Shown here piece after piece: positions 7,622-16,946 of a DNA stretch of 64,000 bases. Each line of letters begins with the position of its first letter. Within the stretch, counting starts at the first letter, position 1. The notes below the pieces were generated by a model that was not told the DNA's origin, searched no databases, and was given only the letters and a program-made list of their open reading frames with translations. A program made the position numbers and the translations under genes. The stretch comes from an uncultured Clostridia bacterium. Lineage in GTDB: Bacteria > Bacillota > Clostridia > Oscillospirales > Acutalibacteraceae. The stretch is from positions 1 to 64,000 of the forward strand of contig CALWVE010000041.1 of assembly GCA_944384905.1 (NCBI GenBank), in the 5' to 3' direction.

Positions 7622-8743
7622 TTATTCAAACTTTTCTGCGGCTTTCTCAAGCATACTCATAATTTCAATGTGCTGCGGGCAATGCATTTCGCAGTTTCCG
7701 CAATGCAGACATTCAGAAGCCTTACCGCCATCCTGCGTATGCTTTTCATAGCGCTTACGGCCCTGCTCTTCGTTTCCGTATACACTGACATAGTTCATGC
7801 AGTCGCGGAAAATCTTGGGGATATTGATTTTCATCGGGCAACCGTCTACGCAATAGCGGCATTCCGTACAGGGAATCGTAGGCGTGTTATTAAGAATCTC
7901 CACAACCTGATCGATAACCTTCTGCTCCGCTTCATCCAGCGGCTTGAAGTTTTCCATAAAGCTGACGTTATCGTTGAGCTGTTCCATATTGGACATACCG
8001 GAAAGCACTGTGATAATGCCCTCATGGGAAGCTGCAAAGCGAACTGCCCAGGAAGCAACGGAAGCATCGGGATTAGCCTTCTTGAAAATTTCCTGAACCT
8101 GCGGGGTCATGGTTGCCAGAGAACCGCCCTTAACCGGCTCCATAATGATAACCGGTTTGCCGTGCTTGCGCGCAACTTCATAACATTTACGCGACTGCAC
8201 ATTTTCGCTTTCCCAGTCGGCATAGTTGATCTGCAGCTGAACGAACTCCACTTCCGGATGAGCGGTCAGCAATTCATCGAGCATTTCGGCCGTATCGTGG
8301 AACGAAAAACCGGCATGCTTGATTTTGCCTTCCTTTTTCAGCTTCTGGATGAAATCCCAGGTGCCCAGCTTATCCAGGCGATCCACAACCGTGCGGCTGA
8401 GGGAATGCAGCAGATAGAAATCGAAGTATCCGGCGCCGGTGCGCTCCAAGGACGTGTCAAACATCTTCTGCATTTCGGCAGGATCTTCTACGCTCCACAA
8501 AGGCAGCTTGGTAGCCAGCTGGAAGCTTTCGCGCGGATAGCGATCGACCAGCGCAGCTTTGGCGGCCGCCTCCGATTTTCCGCCGGAGTAGACATAGGCC
8601 GTATCAAAATACGTAAATCCCTTGGACATAAATGTATCGACCATTTGCTTGGTTTGCTCCAAGTCGATTTCATCGCCAATCGTGGGCAGACGCATCAGGC
8701 CAAAGCCCAGCTTTTTGATTTCGGATCCCAAATAATCAGACAT
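7622..8743 (-). CDS. Aldo/keto reductase with C-terminal 2[4Fe-4S] ferredoxin-like domain
   Basis: The 373-residue protein has an N-terminal AKR TIM barrel (about 1-285) with FDTAYVYSGGKSE carrying the catalytic Tyr and FYLLHS carrying the His. The C terminus holds two ferredoxin-type cysteine clusters, CTECRYCVDGCP (from 292) and CLHCGNCEMHCP (from 345). This fused form is common in anaerobic Firmicutes and is thought to couple carbonyl reduction to iron-sulfur electron transfer; the substrate is unknown. The start is ATG after TGGAGGAA, with a consensus promoter at 8814-8842. Confidence 0.92.
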   Translation of the reverse strand: MSDYLGSEIKKLGFGLMRLPTIGDEIDLEQTKQMVDTFMSKGFTYFDTAYVYSGGKSEAAAKAALVDRYPRESFQLATKLPLWSVEDPAEMQKMFDTSLERTGAGYFDFYLLHSLSRTVVDRLDKLGTWDFIQKLKKEGKIKHAGFSFHDTAEMLDELLTAHPEVEFVQLQINYADWESENVQSRKCYEVARKHGKPVIIMEPVKGGSLATMTPQVQEIFKKANPDASVASWAVRFAASHEGIITVLSGMSNMEQLNDNVSFMENFKPLDEAEQKVIDQVVEILNNTPTIPCTECRYCVDGCPMKINIPKIFRDCMNYVSVYGNEEQGRKRYEKHTQDGGKASECLHCGNCEMHCPQHIEIMSMLEKAAEKFE

Positions 8744-8813
8744 GATAAAGTTCCTCCATTTTTGATTTGCTAAAAATTTACAAGCACATCAAAAAAGAAC
8801 ATTTACCGCTTTT

Positions 8814-8842
8814 ATGATACACTTATAAATTTTATTTGTCAA
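8814..8842 (-). promoter_or_regulatory. Promoter of the aldo/keto reductase gene
   Basis: On the minus strand TTGACA (8842-8837), 17 bp, TATCAT (8819-8814). It lies in the gap between the nucleoside hydrolase stop and the reductase start. Confidence 0.8.
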
Positions 8843-8874
8843 TTTATCAGAGAAAGATCAACCGTGACAAACCT

Positions 8875-9792
8875 TCACTTGTTGAGCAAACCGAACAATT
8901 GCTCAAAAACCGCATCCCGATCGACATGCCAGACATAGCCCATGCTGTGACGGGTCATGTCAAACGCAAAATGTCCGTCGTATTCGGGGATAGCCGCGGG
9001 CAAGCGGCAATCTTTTACCATCTTCTCTTCCTCATCGGCCAGCCAGGCCATAACCGAGATATCCCAGATCACCCGGCTCCACGGTTTGCTCGCGGCATAA
9101 CCGTCGGCTTCCTCACAGGTATGCTCATACAGATAATCGCACAAAGCGCTTTTCCCTTTCAGCCAGAAGGCGAGTTCCGGCTTGGTTGTGCGCAATTCGC
9201 TGACCACGCCCATGCAAGGCAGCTGTACAAGCGGAACCCCGCAGCCGAAAATCACCCGCGCGGCCGCAATATCCTGATGCAGATTAAATTCCTTGTTATC
9301 TGGCCAATGGCGGGCGTGTCCGCCCAGCCAGACCACAACGATTCGCTCGGCAATCGAGGGATCCATCAGGATAGCTGAAGCCACGTTGGTGATGGCTCCG
9401 ATCGCCGCCACATACAGCGGACGTTCGGGCGAATATTCCCGCGCCAGTTCCACCAGCCGGCGGGCGGCAGGAGAATCTACCGGCGTTTGTTCGTCCGGCA
9501 GATACTCCTTCGAGCCGCGATAAACCTGCGGGATAAAATCCTCTCTGCCCATCAGCTTGAGCAGATTGAGGATTTCGTCATAACTTTTTTCCATTCCGTC
9601 GGCCGGGCCTGTGGAACGTGCGTTAAAAAACGGCGCGGCCAAAATCGATTTCGGCGAAAACTTTTCCGCAAAAAGCATCATATAGGCAATGGCAAACTGG
9701 TCGTCTATTTCGTTAAATGCATCGGTATCGAGCACCAGATCGATCTTTCCCTTGGGACGGCGCAGATTCCGAAGACGCTGTTCTTCCGTCAT
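8875..9792 (-). CDS. Inosine-uridine-type nucleoside hydrolase
   Basis: The 305-residue protein carries the family's N-terminal calcium-binding signature, here DTDAFNEIDDQFA (about 22-34), plus YVAAIGAITNVASA and IVVVWLGG further on. Family members cleave the N-glycosidic bond of nucleosides, releasing base and ribose. It is the last gene after the large glycoside hydrolase (30-bp gap), with GGAGGAG before the ATG. The neighbouring GH and sugar kinase suggest a catabolic context. Some relatives act on sugars other than nucleosides, so the substrate is open. Confidence 0.88.
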   Translation of the reverse strand: MTEEQRLRNLRRPKGKIDLVLDTDAFNEIDDQFAIAYMMLFAEKFSPKSILAAPFFNARSTGPADGMEKSYDEILNLLKLMGREDFIPQVYRGSKEYLPDEQTPVDSPAARRLVELAREYSPERPLYVAAIGAITNVASAILMDPSIAERIVVVWLGGHARHWPDNKEFNLHQDIAAARVIFGCGVPLVQLPCMGVVSELRTTKPELAFWLKGKSALCDYLYEHTCEEADGYAASKPWSRVIWDISVMAWLADEEEKMVKDCRLPAAIPEYDGHFAFDMTRHSMGYVWHVDRDAVFEQLFGLLNK

Positions 9793-9822
9793 GTCAACTC
9801 CTCCATGATAAACCGGCGGCGC

Positions 9823-12447
9823 TTAATAGGCTACCGTAATCGTGCTTTCCTTTCCGCGGGGCACTTGAATCATCCAGGCATCTCCCACGCGTCGCGGCGA
9901 AACCTCTTCCCCGTTTACGCAAACGCGGACGGTTTCCTTGCGCGGCACAAACATCAGCGAGCAGTTTCCTTCTGCTTCGAAGCAAGGCGCAACACAAAGC
10001 GTATCGGCCGATTCGGATTCCGTCTTGCTCGTCAGGCGCAGCTGCACCGGCAGGGTGACGTGTCCGGGCGTATAAAGGCTTGCATACCACATGACAACCG
10101 GCGAAGAAAGACCGCCGAAGCAGTGCCAACCGGCGCCGCGCTGAGATTCTACCATGAAGTGCTCGTAGCAGCGATAGGAATAATCCGCCTCATTTTTCCA
10201 GACGCGCAGGGCGGTTTCAGCAATACGGGCGGCATATTCGTCGTAACCGTATTCCAGCATACCCCAGAAAGCAAACCACTGATGCGGCATCCAGACAGAG
10301 CCGTTCCAATAACCGTCGCGGCGATAATACGGCGCGGACTGATCGACAACCGAAATACCGATATCCGTCCACATACGGGCGGGGTCCATAATGCGGGAAG
10401 CCAGTTCTTCCTGCTGTTCCTGCGTGCAAACACCGGCCATCAACGGATAAGCGCCGTCGAGACCCATATTGTAGTTTTCACCGGTTTCACAGCGCATCAA
10501 GCCGGTGGGTTTGCCTGCGTCGTCGTGCATCACATAGCTAAAATAACCACTTTCGGCATCGTAAGAGAACGTTTGCAGCGCATCGGTAAACGCCTGAATA
10601 TCCTGCTTATAATCCTCATCGGGCAGGCCCAGCTCGTGCGCCGCATGCGCCAGAATACGGGCGAAGTTAATCGCATGCGATGTATTGGACGCCGTAGCGT
10701 AACGATCGGTTTTCATCATAGCCGCAACTGCTTTGCCGATTTTAGCGCGGTCGCCGCTGCGGAAGCTTTCCATAATCGTTTTGAAAATCGCGTGCTGCGG
10801 CGGATAATCGTCCCACCCGCCGGAGTTATAGAAATACCGGAAGGTACTCAGCAGGCCGGTTTCCAGCTGATTGGTTTTGGAAAGCGGATTGCGTCCCACA
10901 TAGAAATCATAGTACTGGCGCATTTCATCGTAATGCTCACGCAGGAAGTCACGATCGCCCGTGGCATCGAAAATCTTCTTATACACATAAGCCTGCACCG
11001 GAACCATACTGCCGTGATGAATAAACGCGCAGTGCGGGTTGCCGGGTTCTGTGAGATACAGGTTAAGGCTTTCTTCCGCCCATTGCGGCGCAAAATCGGA
11101 AAAGCCCAGCGCGATAAAACCGCTGTCCCACGTATAGAGAGAATCCCACCACTTACCGGGCGTAAAATGGCGAACATAGCGTCCCTGCAAACGAACCGGG
11201 AACACCACATTGGTCAGCATGGTGGCGCGCATCAGCTGCTGGCTCAGGCCATAGGTTCCTTCCGGAGCAGGAACTTCCGGGAAGCCGTTTTCCATGCCGC
11301 CAGCCGCAAAGCGGTTCAGCGTTTCGTCTACTTTTTCGGCACTGCCGCAAGTTAAAACAGCGTAGAAAACTTTCTCCTCGCCGGGTGCAAGCGGAATCGG
11401 ACGCACAAATACATCCGTATACTGCTGATCTTTATCCCGGCCAATCACTTTATCCACATGGTTCTGGATATTAAACGGCATCACAGTCGCCAGGTCGTGC
11501 GTCAAAAATTCGCGTACCTGGGAAAGTTCCCCCTGCCAGCCGATGCCGTAGGTATTTTTCATCTGCGCATAAGTCAGCGCGGCACGGCGATCGCCTTCTT
11601 CAATCGTCGGGCGAATATTGGGATTTTCCGAAGAGAACGTCGGTTCTTCGCCGGCCTTGCCCAAACCGATGTAATCGATCGTAGCACCACCGGGCTGTGT
11701 ACAGGTCAGCGTCAGCTCGCCGCTGGTTTTTTCCAGCGGGAAAGCAAGCAACGTCATAGCATCGTTGTTCAGTTCAATCGAAGCGCTGCATACGCCCGAC
11801 GCCTGCAAAACGGCATGTCCACTTGCGCGCAGATACAAGGTATCTTTACCGGAAGTATTTACGGTATAGGTTACGCAGTCCCCTTCCGTCTGGCCGAAAA
11901 GCTCGCCCAATGCATGGCCGTTCACAAAATTGCCGCCCAGCACTTCCCCGCGCAGCTTGCCGTCGGGATTCAAACCGGGCGCACGTTCGTTTCCCCGAAT
12001 CTCCAGCGTCTGATAGGCCAGCGGATCAACGAGCTCAGCAGTACCATCAACCGAAACAAACGGCGGACGGTAGCTATTGGCCAGATAATGCAGGCAAAGG
12101 TTCTGGGACATTTCCGTGTTGTTGACACAGCGGGCCCGCACCAAGACGGTCTGCTCATTCTGAATCCAATAGGAAACATCGCAGTAAACACGATCTTTCC
12201 ATTCCACTTCAAAGCGGTAGGTATAAAAACGCAGATCTTCGTTTGCATGCCAGGGATACTGGTTGCACGGATAGACCTCTACCGGCACCTGCATCGCGCC
12301 GCGATACTGCGCCGGGAAAACAGAAAATTCCAGCATTTCGCCGGTTTCTTCGTTTTCAATATGCGAAATGCCGGCCAAATGTTTGGAATACGGACCCCAG
12401 TCGGAAAGCGCCGTGGGATACTCTTTGTGGATTGTAGGATAGTGCAT
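9823..12447 (-). CDS. Large (alpha/alpha)6-barrel glycoside hydrolase (MGH1/GH63-like)
   Basis: The 874-residue protein lacks a signal peptide and is probably cytoplasmic. An N-terminal beta-rich half (about 1-400) is followed by a helical-barrel half with WWDSLYTWDSGFIALGF, FYNSGGWDDYPPQH, RRDGYWNGSVWMPHQWFAFWG and YEHFMVESQRGAGWHCFGGLSSPVVMWY. These match trehalase/GH63-type six-hairpin glycosidases, where an Asp in the barrel and a late Glu are catalytic; the exact residues were not assigned. The frame extends to 12501, but ATG at 12447 follows AAAGGAGGAATCC. The substrate is unknown; alpha-glucosides or mannosides are plausible. Confidence 0.8.
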   Translation of the reverse strand: MHYPTIHKEYPTALSDWGPYSKHLAGISHIENEETGEMLEFSVFPAQYRGAMQVPVEVYPCNQYPWHANEDLRFYTYRFEVEWKDRVYCDVSYWIQNEQTVLVRARCVNNTEMSQNLCLHYLANSYRPPFVSVDGTAELVDPLAYQTLEIRGNERAPGLNPDGKLRGEVLGGNFVNGHALGELFGQTEGDCVTYTVNTSGKDTLYLRASGHAVLQASGVCSASIELNNDAMTLLAFPLEKTSGELTLTCTQPGGATIDYIGLGKAGEEPTFSSENPNIRPTIEEGDRRAALTYAQMKNTYGIGWQGELSQVREFLTHDLATVMPFNIQNHVDKVIGRDKDQQYTDVFVRPIPLAPGEEKVFYAVLTCGSAEKVDETLNRFAAGGMENGFPEVPAPEGTYGLSQQLMRATMLTNVVFPVRLQGRYVRHFTPGKWWDSLYTWDSGFIALGFSDFAPQWAEESLNLYLTEPGNPHCAFIHHGSMVPVQAYVYKKIFDATGDRDFLREHYDEMRQYYDFYVGRNPLSKTNQLETGLLSTFRYFYNSGGWDDYPPQHAIFKTIMESFRSGDRAKIGKAVAAMMKTDRYATASNTSHAINFARILAHAAHELGLPDEDYKQDIQAFTDALQTFSYDAESGYFSYVMHDDAGKPTGLMRCETGENYNMGLDGAYPLMAGVCTQEQQEELASRIMDPARMWTDIGISVVDQSAPYYRRDGYWNGSVWMPHQWFAFWGMLEYGYDEYAARIAETALRVWKNEADYSYRCYEHFMVESQRGAGWHCFGGLSSPVVMWYASLYTPGHVTLPVQLRLTSKTESESADTLCVAPCFEAEGNCSLMFVPRKETVRVCVNGEEVSPRRVGDAWMIQVPRGKESTITVAY

Positions 12448-12497
12448 TGGATTCCTCCTTTTATAAAGCCGCCGGAACCAGCGACGGGGTGAAGCAT

Positions 12498-13349
12498 TCA
12501 TCGGCTGCCGTTTTCAAACCGCTCCAGAAACGGGTGTTCCACGCCCGCCGAGCGATACCCGACAAAGGTATCCAGATGGACATGATGAATACTGTTGAAC
12601 AGGCTGTTTTCGAGATTGGGATTTGTCTTTTTAAGGGTTTGCAAAAGCTCTTTCATTTCCTGCCGCTTACTGCGGTGCTCTTCACCTGCGGCCTCCGCCG
12701 CTTCGGTAAACCGGCAGGCACAGCGGATAAACGACAAGTCGTTATAGGTACACCAGCGCAGAATATCGCTTTCATCAATACAATAAAGCGGACGGATGAG
12801 TTCCATTCCGGGGAAATTTGTGCTGACAAGCCGCGGCGGCATGCTCTGCATCTGCCCGCCGTAAAACATGGAAAGCAGCGTGGTTTCCAAAACATCCGTG
12901 CGGTGATGCCCCAGCGCAATTTTATTGCAGCCCAATTCCTTGGCCTTGGCATACAGGTGGCCGCGGCGCATACGGGCGCACAGATAACAGGGAGATTCCC
13001 CACCGTGACGATCCGCCACACGGAAAATATCTGTAGAGAAAAACGTAAGCAGAAGATCGAGCAGCGCGGCGTTTTCTTCAATTTTTTTGCGGTTTTCGGG
13101 ATTGTATCCCGGATCCATCGCCAGATTCACCACTTCAAACGGAAAATCGCTGTAACGCTGCAGCATCTGCATCAGCACAGCCAGCAGCATGGAATCCTTT
13201 CCGCCCGAAATACAAACGGCCACACGGTCGCCGGGAGCGAGCAGTTCATACGTTTTGATCGCGCCGACAAACGGATTCCAAATATCGCGGCGATAGGTTT
13301 TGGAAAGGCTGCGCCGTGCTTTCTGCGCGGGGGTCAAATCTTGGGGCAT
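12498..13349 (-). CDS. TtcA-family tRNA 2-thiocytidine biosynthesis protein
   Basis: The 283-residue PP-loop ATPase has the SGGKDS signature near residue 50. It also has the CxxC pair in CYLCARMRRGHLY and the IALGHHRTDVLETTLL block typical of TtcA. Characterised TtcA enzymes use an iron-sulfur cluster to thiolate C32 of tRNAs. Firmicute paralogues of this branch are less studied, so the modified base is inferred. It starts 10 bp downstream of the histidine phosphatase gene with AAGGAGAACGTT before the ATG. It probably belongs to the unit that starts with the PfkB kinase gene. Confidence 0.82.
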   Translation of the reverse strand: MPQDLTPAQKARRSLSKTYRRDIWNPFVGAIKTYELLAPGDRVAVCISGGKDSMLLAVLMQMLQRYSDFPFEVVNLAMDPGYNPENRKKIEENAALLDLLLTFFSTDIFRVADRHGGESPCYLCARMRRGHLYAKAKELGCNKIALGHHRTDVLETTLLSMFYGGQMQSMPPRLVSTNFPGMELIRPLYCIDESDILRWCTYNDLSFIRCACRFTEAAEAAGEEHRSKRQEMKELLQTLKKTNPNLENSLFNSIHHVHLDTFVGYRSAGVEHPFLERFENGSR

Positions 13350-13359
13350 AACGTTCTCC

Positions 13360-13890
13360 TTACAGGGTGTACATTCTCAGTTCGGCATTGCCGGCATACC
13401 AGGCACAGTAGCCTTCGAGCGTAAGATCGTAGAAATAGCTATCGACCAGACGGCAGATTCCGCCGTGGCAGACCAGCAAGGTATCGCGTTCATCGTCGGA
13501 AGCTTTCAGCTCATCCAGCAGCGCATACACGCGCGCCGCCGCATGAACGGCCGATTCCCCGCCCGGAAAGCGCACAAACGGCTCACGTTTGCTTTTCTGA
13601 TAGCCTTCTCCGCTGCGGGGCGTTCCCTCGTAAATGCCGTAATCGATTTCGGCCAGCCGGTCATCCGTTTCAATCGGAACGCCGCAGGCTTTCGATACGG
13701 CCAGCGCGGTTTCCTGGGCTCGTCCCAGCGGAGAAGCCAGGATACGGCCGATCGGGAACCGGGCAGCAGCCTTGGCAAGTGCCAAAGCCTGTTCCCTGCC
13801 CTTTTGTGTGAGCGGCGCATCGGTGGAACCGCAAACCAATCCCTGTGCATTGAGTGTCGCCTCTCCATGGCGAGCTGTGTAAAGTTTCAT
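13360..13890 (-). CDS. Histidine phosphatase family protein (phosphoglycerate mutase-like)
   Basis: The 176-residue protein has the catalytic RHGE motif at residues 7-10 (YTARHGEATLN), a second-site region ASPLGRAQETA and the late catalytic His in VCHGGICR. Small proteins of this type include CobC-like and GpmB-like phosphatases; the substrate cannot be read from sequence. The frame is open to 13929, but ATG at 13890 gives the standard N terminus. The ribosome-binding site (AGAAGG) is modest. It lies between a sugar kinase and ttcA on the minus strand. Confidence 0.85.
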   Translation of the reverse strand: MKLYTARHGEATLNAQGLVCGSTDAPLTQKGREQALALAKAAARFPIGRILASPLGRAQETALAVSKACGVPIETDDRLAEIDYGIYEGTPRSGEGYQKSKREPFVRFPGGESAVHAAARVYALLDELKASDDERDTLLVCHGGICRLVDSYFYDLTLEGYCAWYAGNAELRMYTL

Positions 13891-13968
13891 GATCTTCAAC
13901 CTTCTCTTTTTGGGAACAGCGACGGCCACGGCACAAGCCGGACCGCCACTGCATACATGTACTTCATT

Positions 13969-15006
13969 TTAGCGAACCATTTCGCTCTTGTCTCCACTGC
14001 CGTCATGGGCACGAATGACACGCACGATATCCTGGTGATCGCAAACCGTCATATCGCCGCTGATCGTGTTCTTTACGGCGGCCATGGCATTGCCAAACTT
14101 AACGGCCTGTTCGATCGTATGATAATTGAGAATGCCATACAGCGCGCCAGCCACATAAGCGTCGCCGCTGCCGATACGGTCAACAACTTCGATATCGCGA
14201 TACGGCTCTTCAAAATAATGACGCTTTTCCACGCAGTCGTAAGCCAAAGAAGTAAACGTGTGGCGGGTCGGCGTGGTTGCCGTACGCTTGGTGCTGATAA
14301 TCATCTTGAGATTCGGGAATTCGTCGCTGAAACGGCGATGGATTTCGGTCAGTTCGCCGGTCTGGCCAAACATACGGCGCAGCGTTTCTTCGGAAACAAA
14401 CAGAATATCGATCTTAGGCAGCAGCGAAAGGATTTCGTGCTTGGCGGTCTGCTCATCCCAAAGGGAGGCGCGATAGTTTACGTCAAACGAAATCAGCGCA
14501 CCCTCAGCTTTGAAGCGATCGATCATCTGGGAAACATTCTTTCGCAGAGAAGCGCCCAGCGCCAGCGTGATACCGCTCACATGGAAAACATTCGTGCTGC
14601 CATAAACCTTCGGTTTGAGTTCGCTGGCATCAAATGTAGTGAACGAAGAATTGGCGCGGTCGTACACAACCACCGAAACGCGCGGATACGCGCCGCTTTC
14701 GTAATAATAAACGCCCAAGCGCTTATTCGGAGACTGATCGTAGACGATGCAGTCATCGCTGATGCCGGTGTAGCGAATCTTGTTTTTGATAAAGCGGCCG
14801 ATTTCGTTATCGGGCAGTTTCGTAATAATACCGGTACGCAGACCCAGCTGAGAAATACCGGCTACAACGTTCATTTCGGAACCGCCGGCCATTTTATCAA
14901 ACGTTTCGCTCTGGGAAATACGTTCTTTTCCCGTAGGCGAAAGGCGCAGCATAACTTCGCCCATACCCAAAACACTGAACTCTTTTTTCGGCAAATTTTC
15001 AAACAT
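13969..15006 (-). CDS. PfkB-family sugar kinase, 2-keto-3-deoxygluconate kinase-like
   Basis: The 345-residue ribokinase-fold protein starts with FSVLGMGEVMLRLSP and AGGSEMNVVAGISQLG, the sugar-binding region. It carries the PfkB signature with the catalytic Asp in DRIGSGDAYVAGALYG. This subgroup is usually annotated as 2-dehydro-3-deoxygluconokinase, which phosphorylates KDG in uronate breakdown; fructokinase is an alternative. A consensus promoter lies upstream at 15143-15171, and AGGAGG precedes the ATG. It is the first gene of a probable minus-strand unit that continues with the phosphatase and ttcA. Confidence 0.85.
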   Translation of the reverse strand: MFENLPKKEFSVLGMGEVMLRLSPTGKERISQSETFDKMAGGSEMNVVAGISQLGLRTGIITKLPDNEIGRFIKNKIRYTGISDDCIVYDQSPNKRLGVYYYESGAYPRVSVVVYDRANSSFTTFDASELKPKVYGSTNVFHVSGITLALGASLRKNVSQMIDRFKAEGALISFDVNYRASLWDEQTAKHEILSLLPKIDILFVSEETLRRMFGQTGELTEIHRRFSDEFPNLKMIISTKRTATTPTRHTFTSLAYDCVEKRHYFEEPYRDIEVVDRIGSGDAYVAGALYGILNYHTIEQAVKFGNAMAAVKNTISGDMTVCDHQDIVRVIRAHDGSGDKSEMVR

Positions 15007-15142
15007 GACAAATCCTCCTTATGTCCCCGTTTTATGATAACGGCAGGCAACGGTTCCGCCTTGCCGTGCTGTTCGATTCCTCCCGGCACACCGTTCACCT
15101 TTCTGCGGCATATTGCACAAAAAGCAAGCGGGTGCTACTCAT

Positions 15143-15171
15143 ATTATAGCATAAAAAAAGAAGAACAGCAA
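15143..15171 (-). promoter_or_regulatory. Promoter of the sugar kinase gene, overlapping the fhs terminator
   Basis: On the minus strand TTGCTG (15171-15166), 17 bp, TATAAT (15148-15143). The -35 element is part of the left arm of the fhs terminator hairpin. Confidence 0.75.
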
Positions 15172-15189
15172 GTGTGATTGCTGTTCTTC
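15152..15189 (-). terminator. Intrinsic terminator of fhs
   Basis: A 12-bp perfect stem (15160-15171 / 15178-15189) with a 6-base loop is followed on the minus strand by seven T residues, 22 bp after the fhs stop. Confidence 0.92.
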
Positions 15190-15210
15190 CGAAGTTAATC
15201 TTTTAACAGG

Positions 15211-16878
15211 TTAAAACAGGCCGCTGATCACGCCGTTTTCGTCTACATCGATCTTTTCGGCGGCCGGAACTTTCGGCAAGCCGGGCATCGTCATGATGTC
15301 GCCCGTCAGAGCCACGATAAATCCGGCACCGGCGGAAATCTTTACGTTGCGCACCGTTACCTTAAAGCCTTCGGGCGCGCCAACCTTTTTGGCGTTATCG
15401 CTGAAGCTATACTGCGTTTTGGCCATGCAAACCGGCAGGGAACCAAAACCCAGTTCCGTCAGGCGGGAAATCTGTTTTTTTACACCCACGCCCCAGGTTA
15501 CGCCTGCGCCGCGGTAAACTTTCTTCACGATCGCTTCGATCTTTTCGGTGATCGGCTGTTCCAGATCGTAGCAGTAAGCGAAATGGTTTTCCTGTTCGCA
15601 CAGACGCACTACTTCTTCGGCCAGCTCTACGCCGCCTGCGCCGCCTTCGGCCCAAACGTTGGAAAGCACCACATTGACGCCCAGCGCCTTGCACTTTTCG
15701 ATAATCAAGGCAATTTCAGCATCGGTATCTGTGGGGAAGCGATTGATTGCCACAACGGACGGCAGACCGAAAACGTCTTTAATGTTAGAAACATGGCGCA
15801 GCAGGTTCGGGATACCCTGTTCCAGCGCTTCCAGATTTTCAGCGCCCAGATCTGTTTTCGCTACGCCGCCGTGCATTTTGAGCGCACGAACGGTCGCTAC
15901 AATCACAACCGCGCTGGGATGGAAGCCCGCATAGCGGCACTTGATATCCAGGAACTTTTCAGCACCCAGGTCTGCGCCGAAACCTGCTTCCGTTACGGCA
16001 TAATCGCCCAGCTTCATCGCCATGCGCGTGGCCGTTACGGAGTTGCATCCGTGTGCGATATTCGCAAACGGCCCGCCGTGTACCAGCGCCGGAACGCCTT
16101 CGAGCGTCTGCACCAGGTTCGGCTTAATTGCGTCTTTCAGCAAAGCCGTCATAGCGCCCTCGGCATGCAGCTGACCGGCCGTAACCGGTTCGTCATCGTA
16201 AGTGTAGCCGATGACGATTCGCGCCAGACGTTCTTTCAGGTCGGTGATGGAATCGGAAAGGCACAGCACAGCCATAATTTCGGAAGCCACCGTGATGTCG
16301 TAGCCGTCTTCACGCGGCATACCGTTCGTTTTGCCGCCCAGACCGTCTACCACAAAGCGAAGCTGACGGTCGTTCATATCGACGCAGCGCTTCCAGGTGA
16401 TCTTGCGCGGATCGATGCGAAGCGTGTTGCCCTGATAAATATGGTTGTCGATCATGGCGGCCAGCAGGTTGTTGGCCGCGCCGATGGCGTGGAAATCGCC
16501 GGTAAAATGCAGGTTGATGTCTTCCATCGGAACAACCTGTGCCCAGCCGCCGCCGGCAGCGCCGCCCTTTACGCCGAACACCGGGCCCAAAGAAGGCTCG
16601 CGCAAAGCAACCGCCACGCGCTTTCCGATGCGCTTCAAACCGTCGGCCAAACCGATCGTGGTCGTGGTTTTGCCCTCGCCCGCAGGCGTAGGCGTAATAG
16701 CCGTTACCAGAATCAGCTTGCCGTCGGGACGGTCGGTGTTGCGCAGCAGCGCGGTATCGATTTTCGCCTTATAGCGGCCATACGGCTCGACATATGCTTC
16801 GTCAATACCGGCCGCCGCAGCGATTTCGCTGATGGGTTTCATCTCAACAGACTGGGCAATCTCGATATCGGTTTTCAT
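15211..16878 (-). CDS. fhs: Formate--tetrahydrofolate ligase
   Basis: The 555-residue length matches the family (about 556). The ATP-binding loop [14 protein letters not shown] (about 60-73), [33 protein letters not shown] and [17 protein letters not shown] are all classic FTHFS blocks. It makes 10-formyl-THF from formate, ATP and THF. The frame extends to 16914, but ATG at 16878 follows AAGGAAG and gives the family N terminus. It directly follows purL (68-bp gap) with no terminator between. It therefore probably rides on the purine operon and supplies the formyl donor for PurN and AICAR formylation. Confidence 0.97.
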   Translation of the reverse strand: MKTDIEIAQSVEMKPISEIAAAAGIDEAYVEPYGRYKAKIDTALLRNTDRPDGKLILVTAITPTPAGEGKTTTTIGLADGLKRIGKRVAVALREPSLGPVFGVKGGAAGGGWAQVVPMEDINLHFTGDFHAIGAANNLLAAMIDNHIYQGNTLRIDPRKITWKRCVDMNDRQLRFVVDGLGGKTNGMPREDGYDITVASEIMAVLCLSDSITDLKERLARIVIGYTYDDEPVTAGQLHAEGAMTALLKDAIKPNLVQTLEGVPALVHGGPFANIAHGCNSVTATRMAMKLGDYAVTEAGFGADLGAEKFLDIKCRYAGFHPSAVVIVATVRALKMHGGVAKTDLGAENLEALEQGIPNLLRHVSNIKDVFGLPSVVAINRFPTDTDAEIALIIEKCKALGVNVVLSNVWAEGGAGGVELAEEVVRLCEQENHFAYCYDLEQPITEKIEAIVKKVYRGAGVTWGVGVKKQISRLTELGFGSLPVCMAKTQYSFSDNAKKVGAPEGFKVTVRNVKISAGAGFIVALTGDIMTMPGLPKVPAAEKIDVDENGVISGLF

Positions 16879-16946
16879 CTGATCGCTTCCTTTCATGATA
16901 CAGGCCGGAGGCAAGGCGCTGCCCTGCCCCCGAAAAACCTGCGGAA

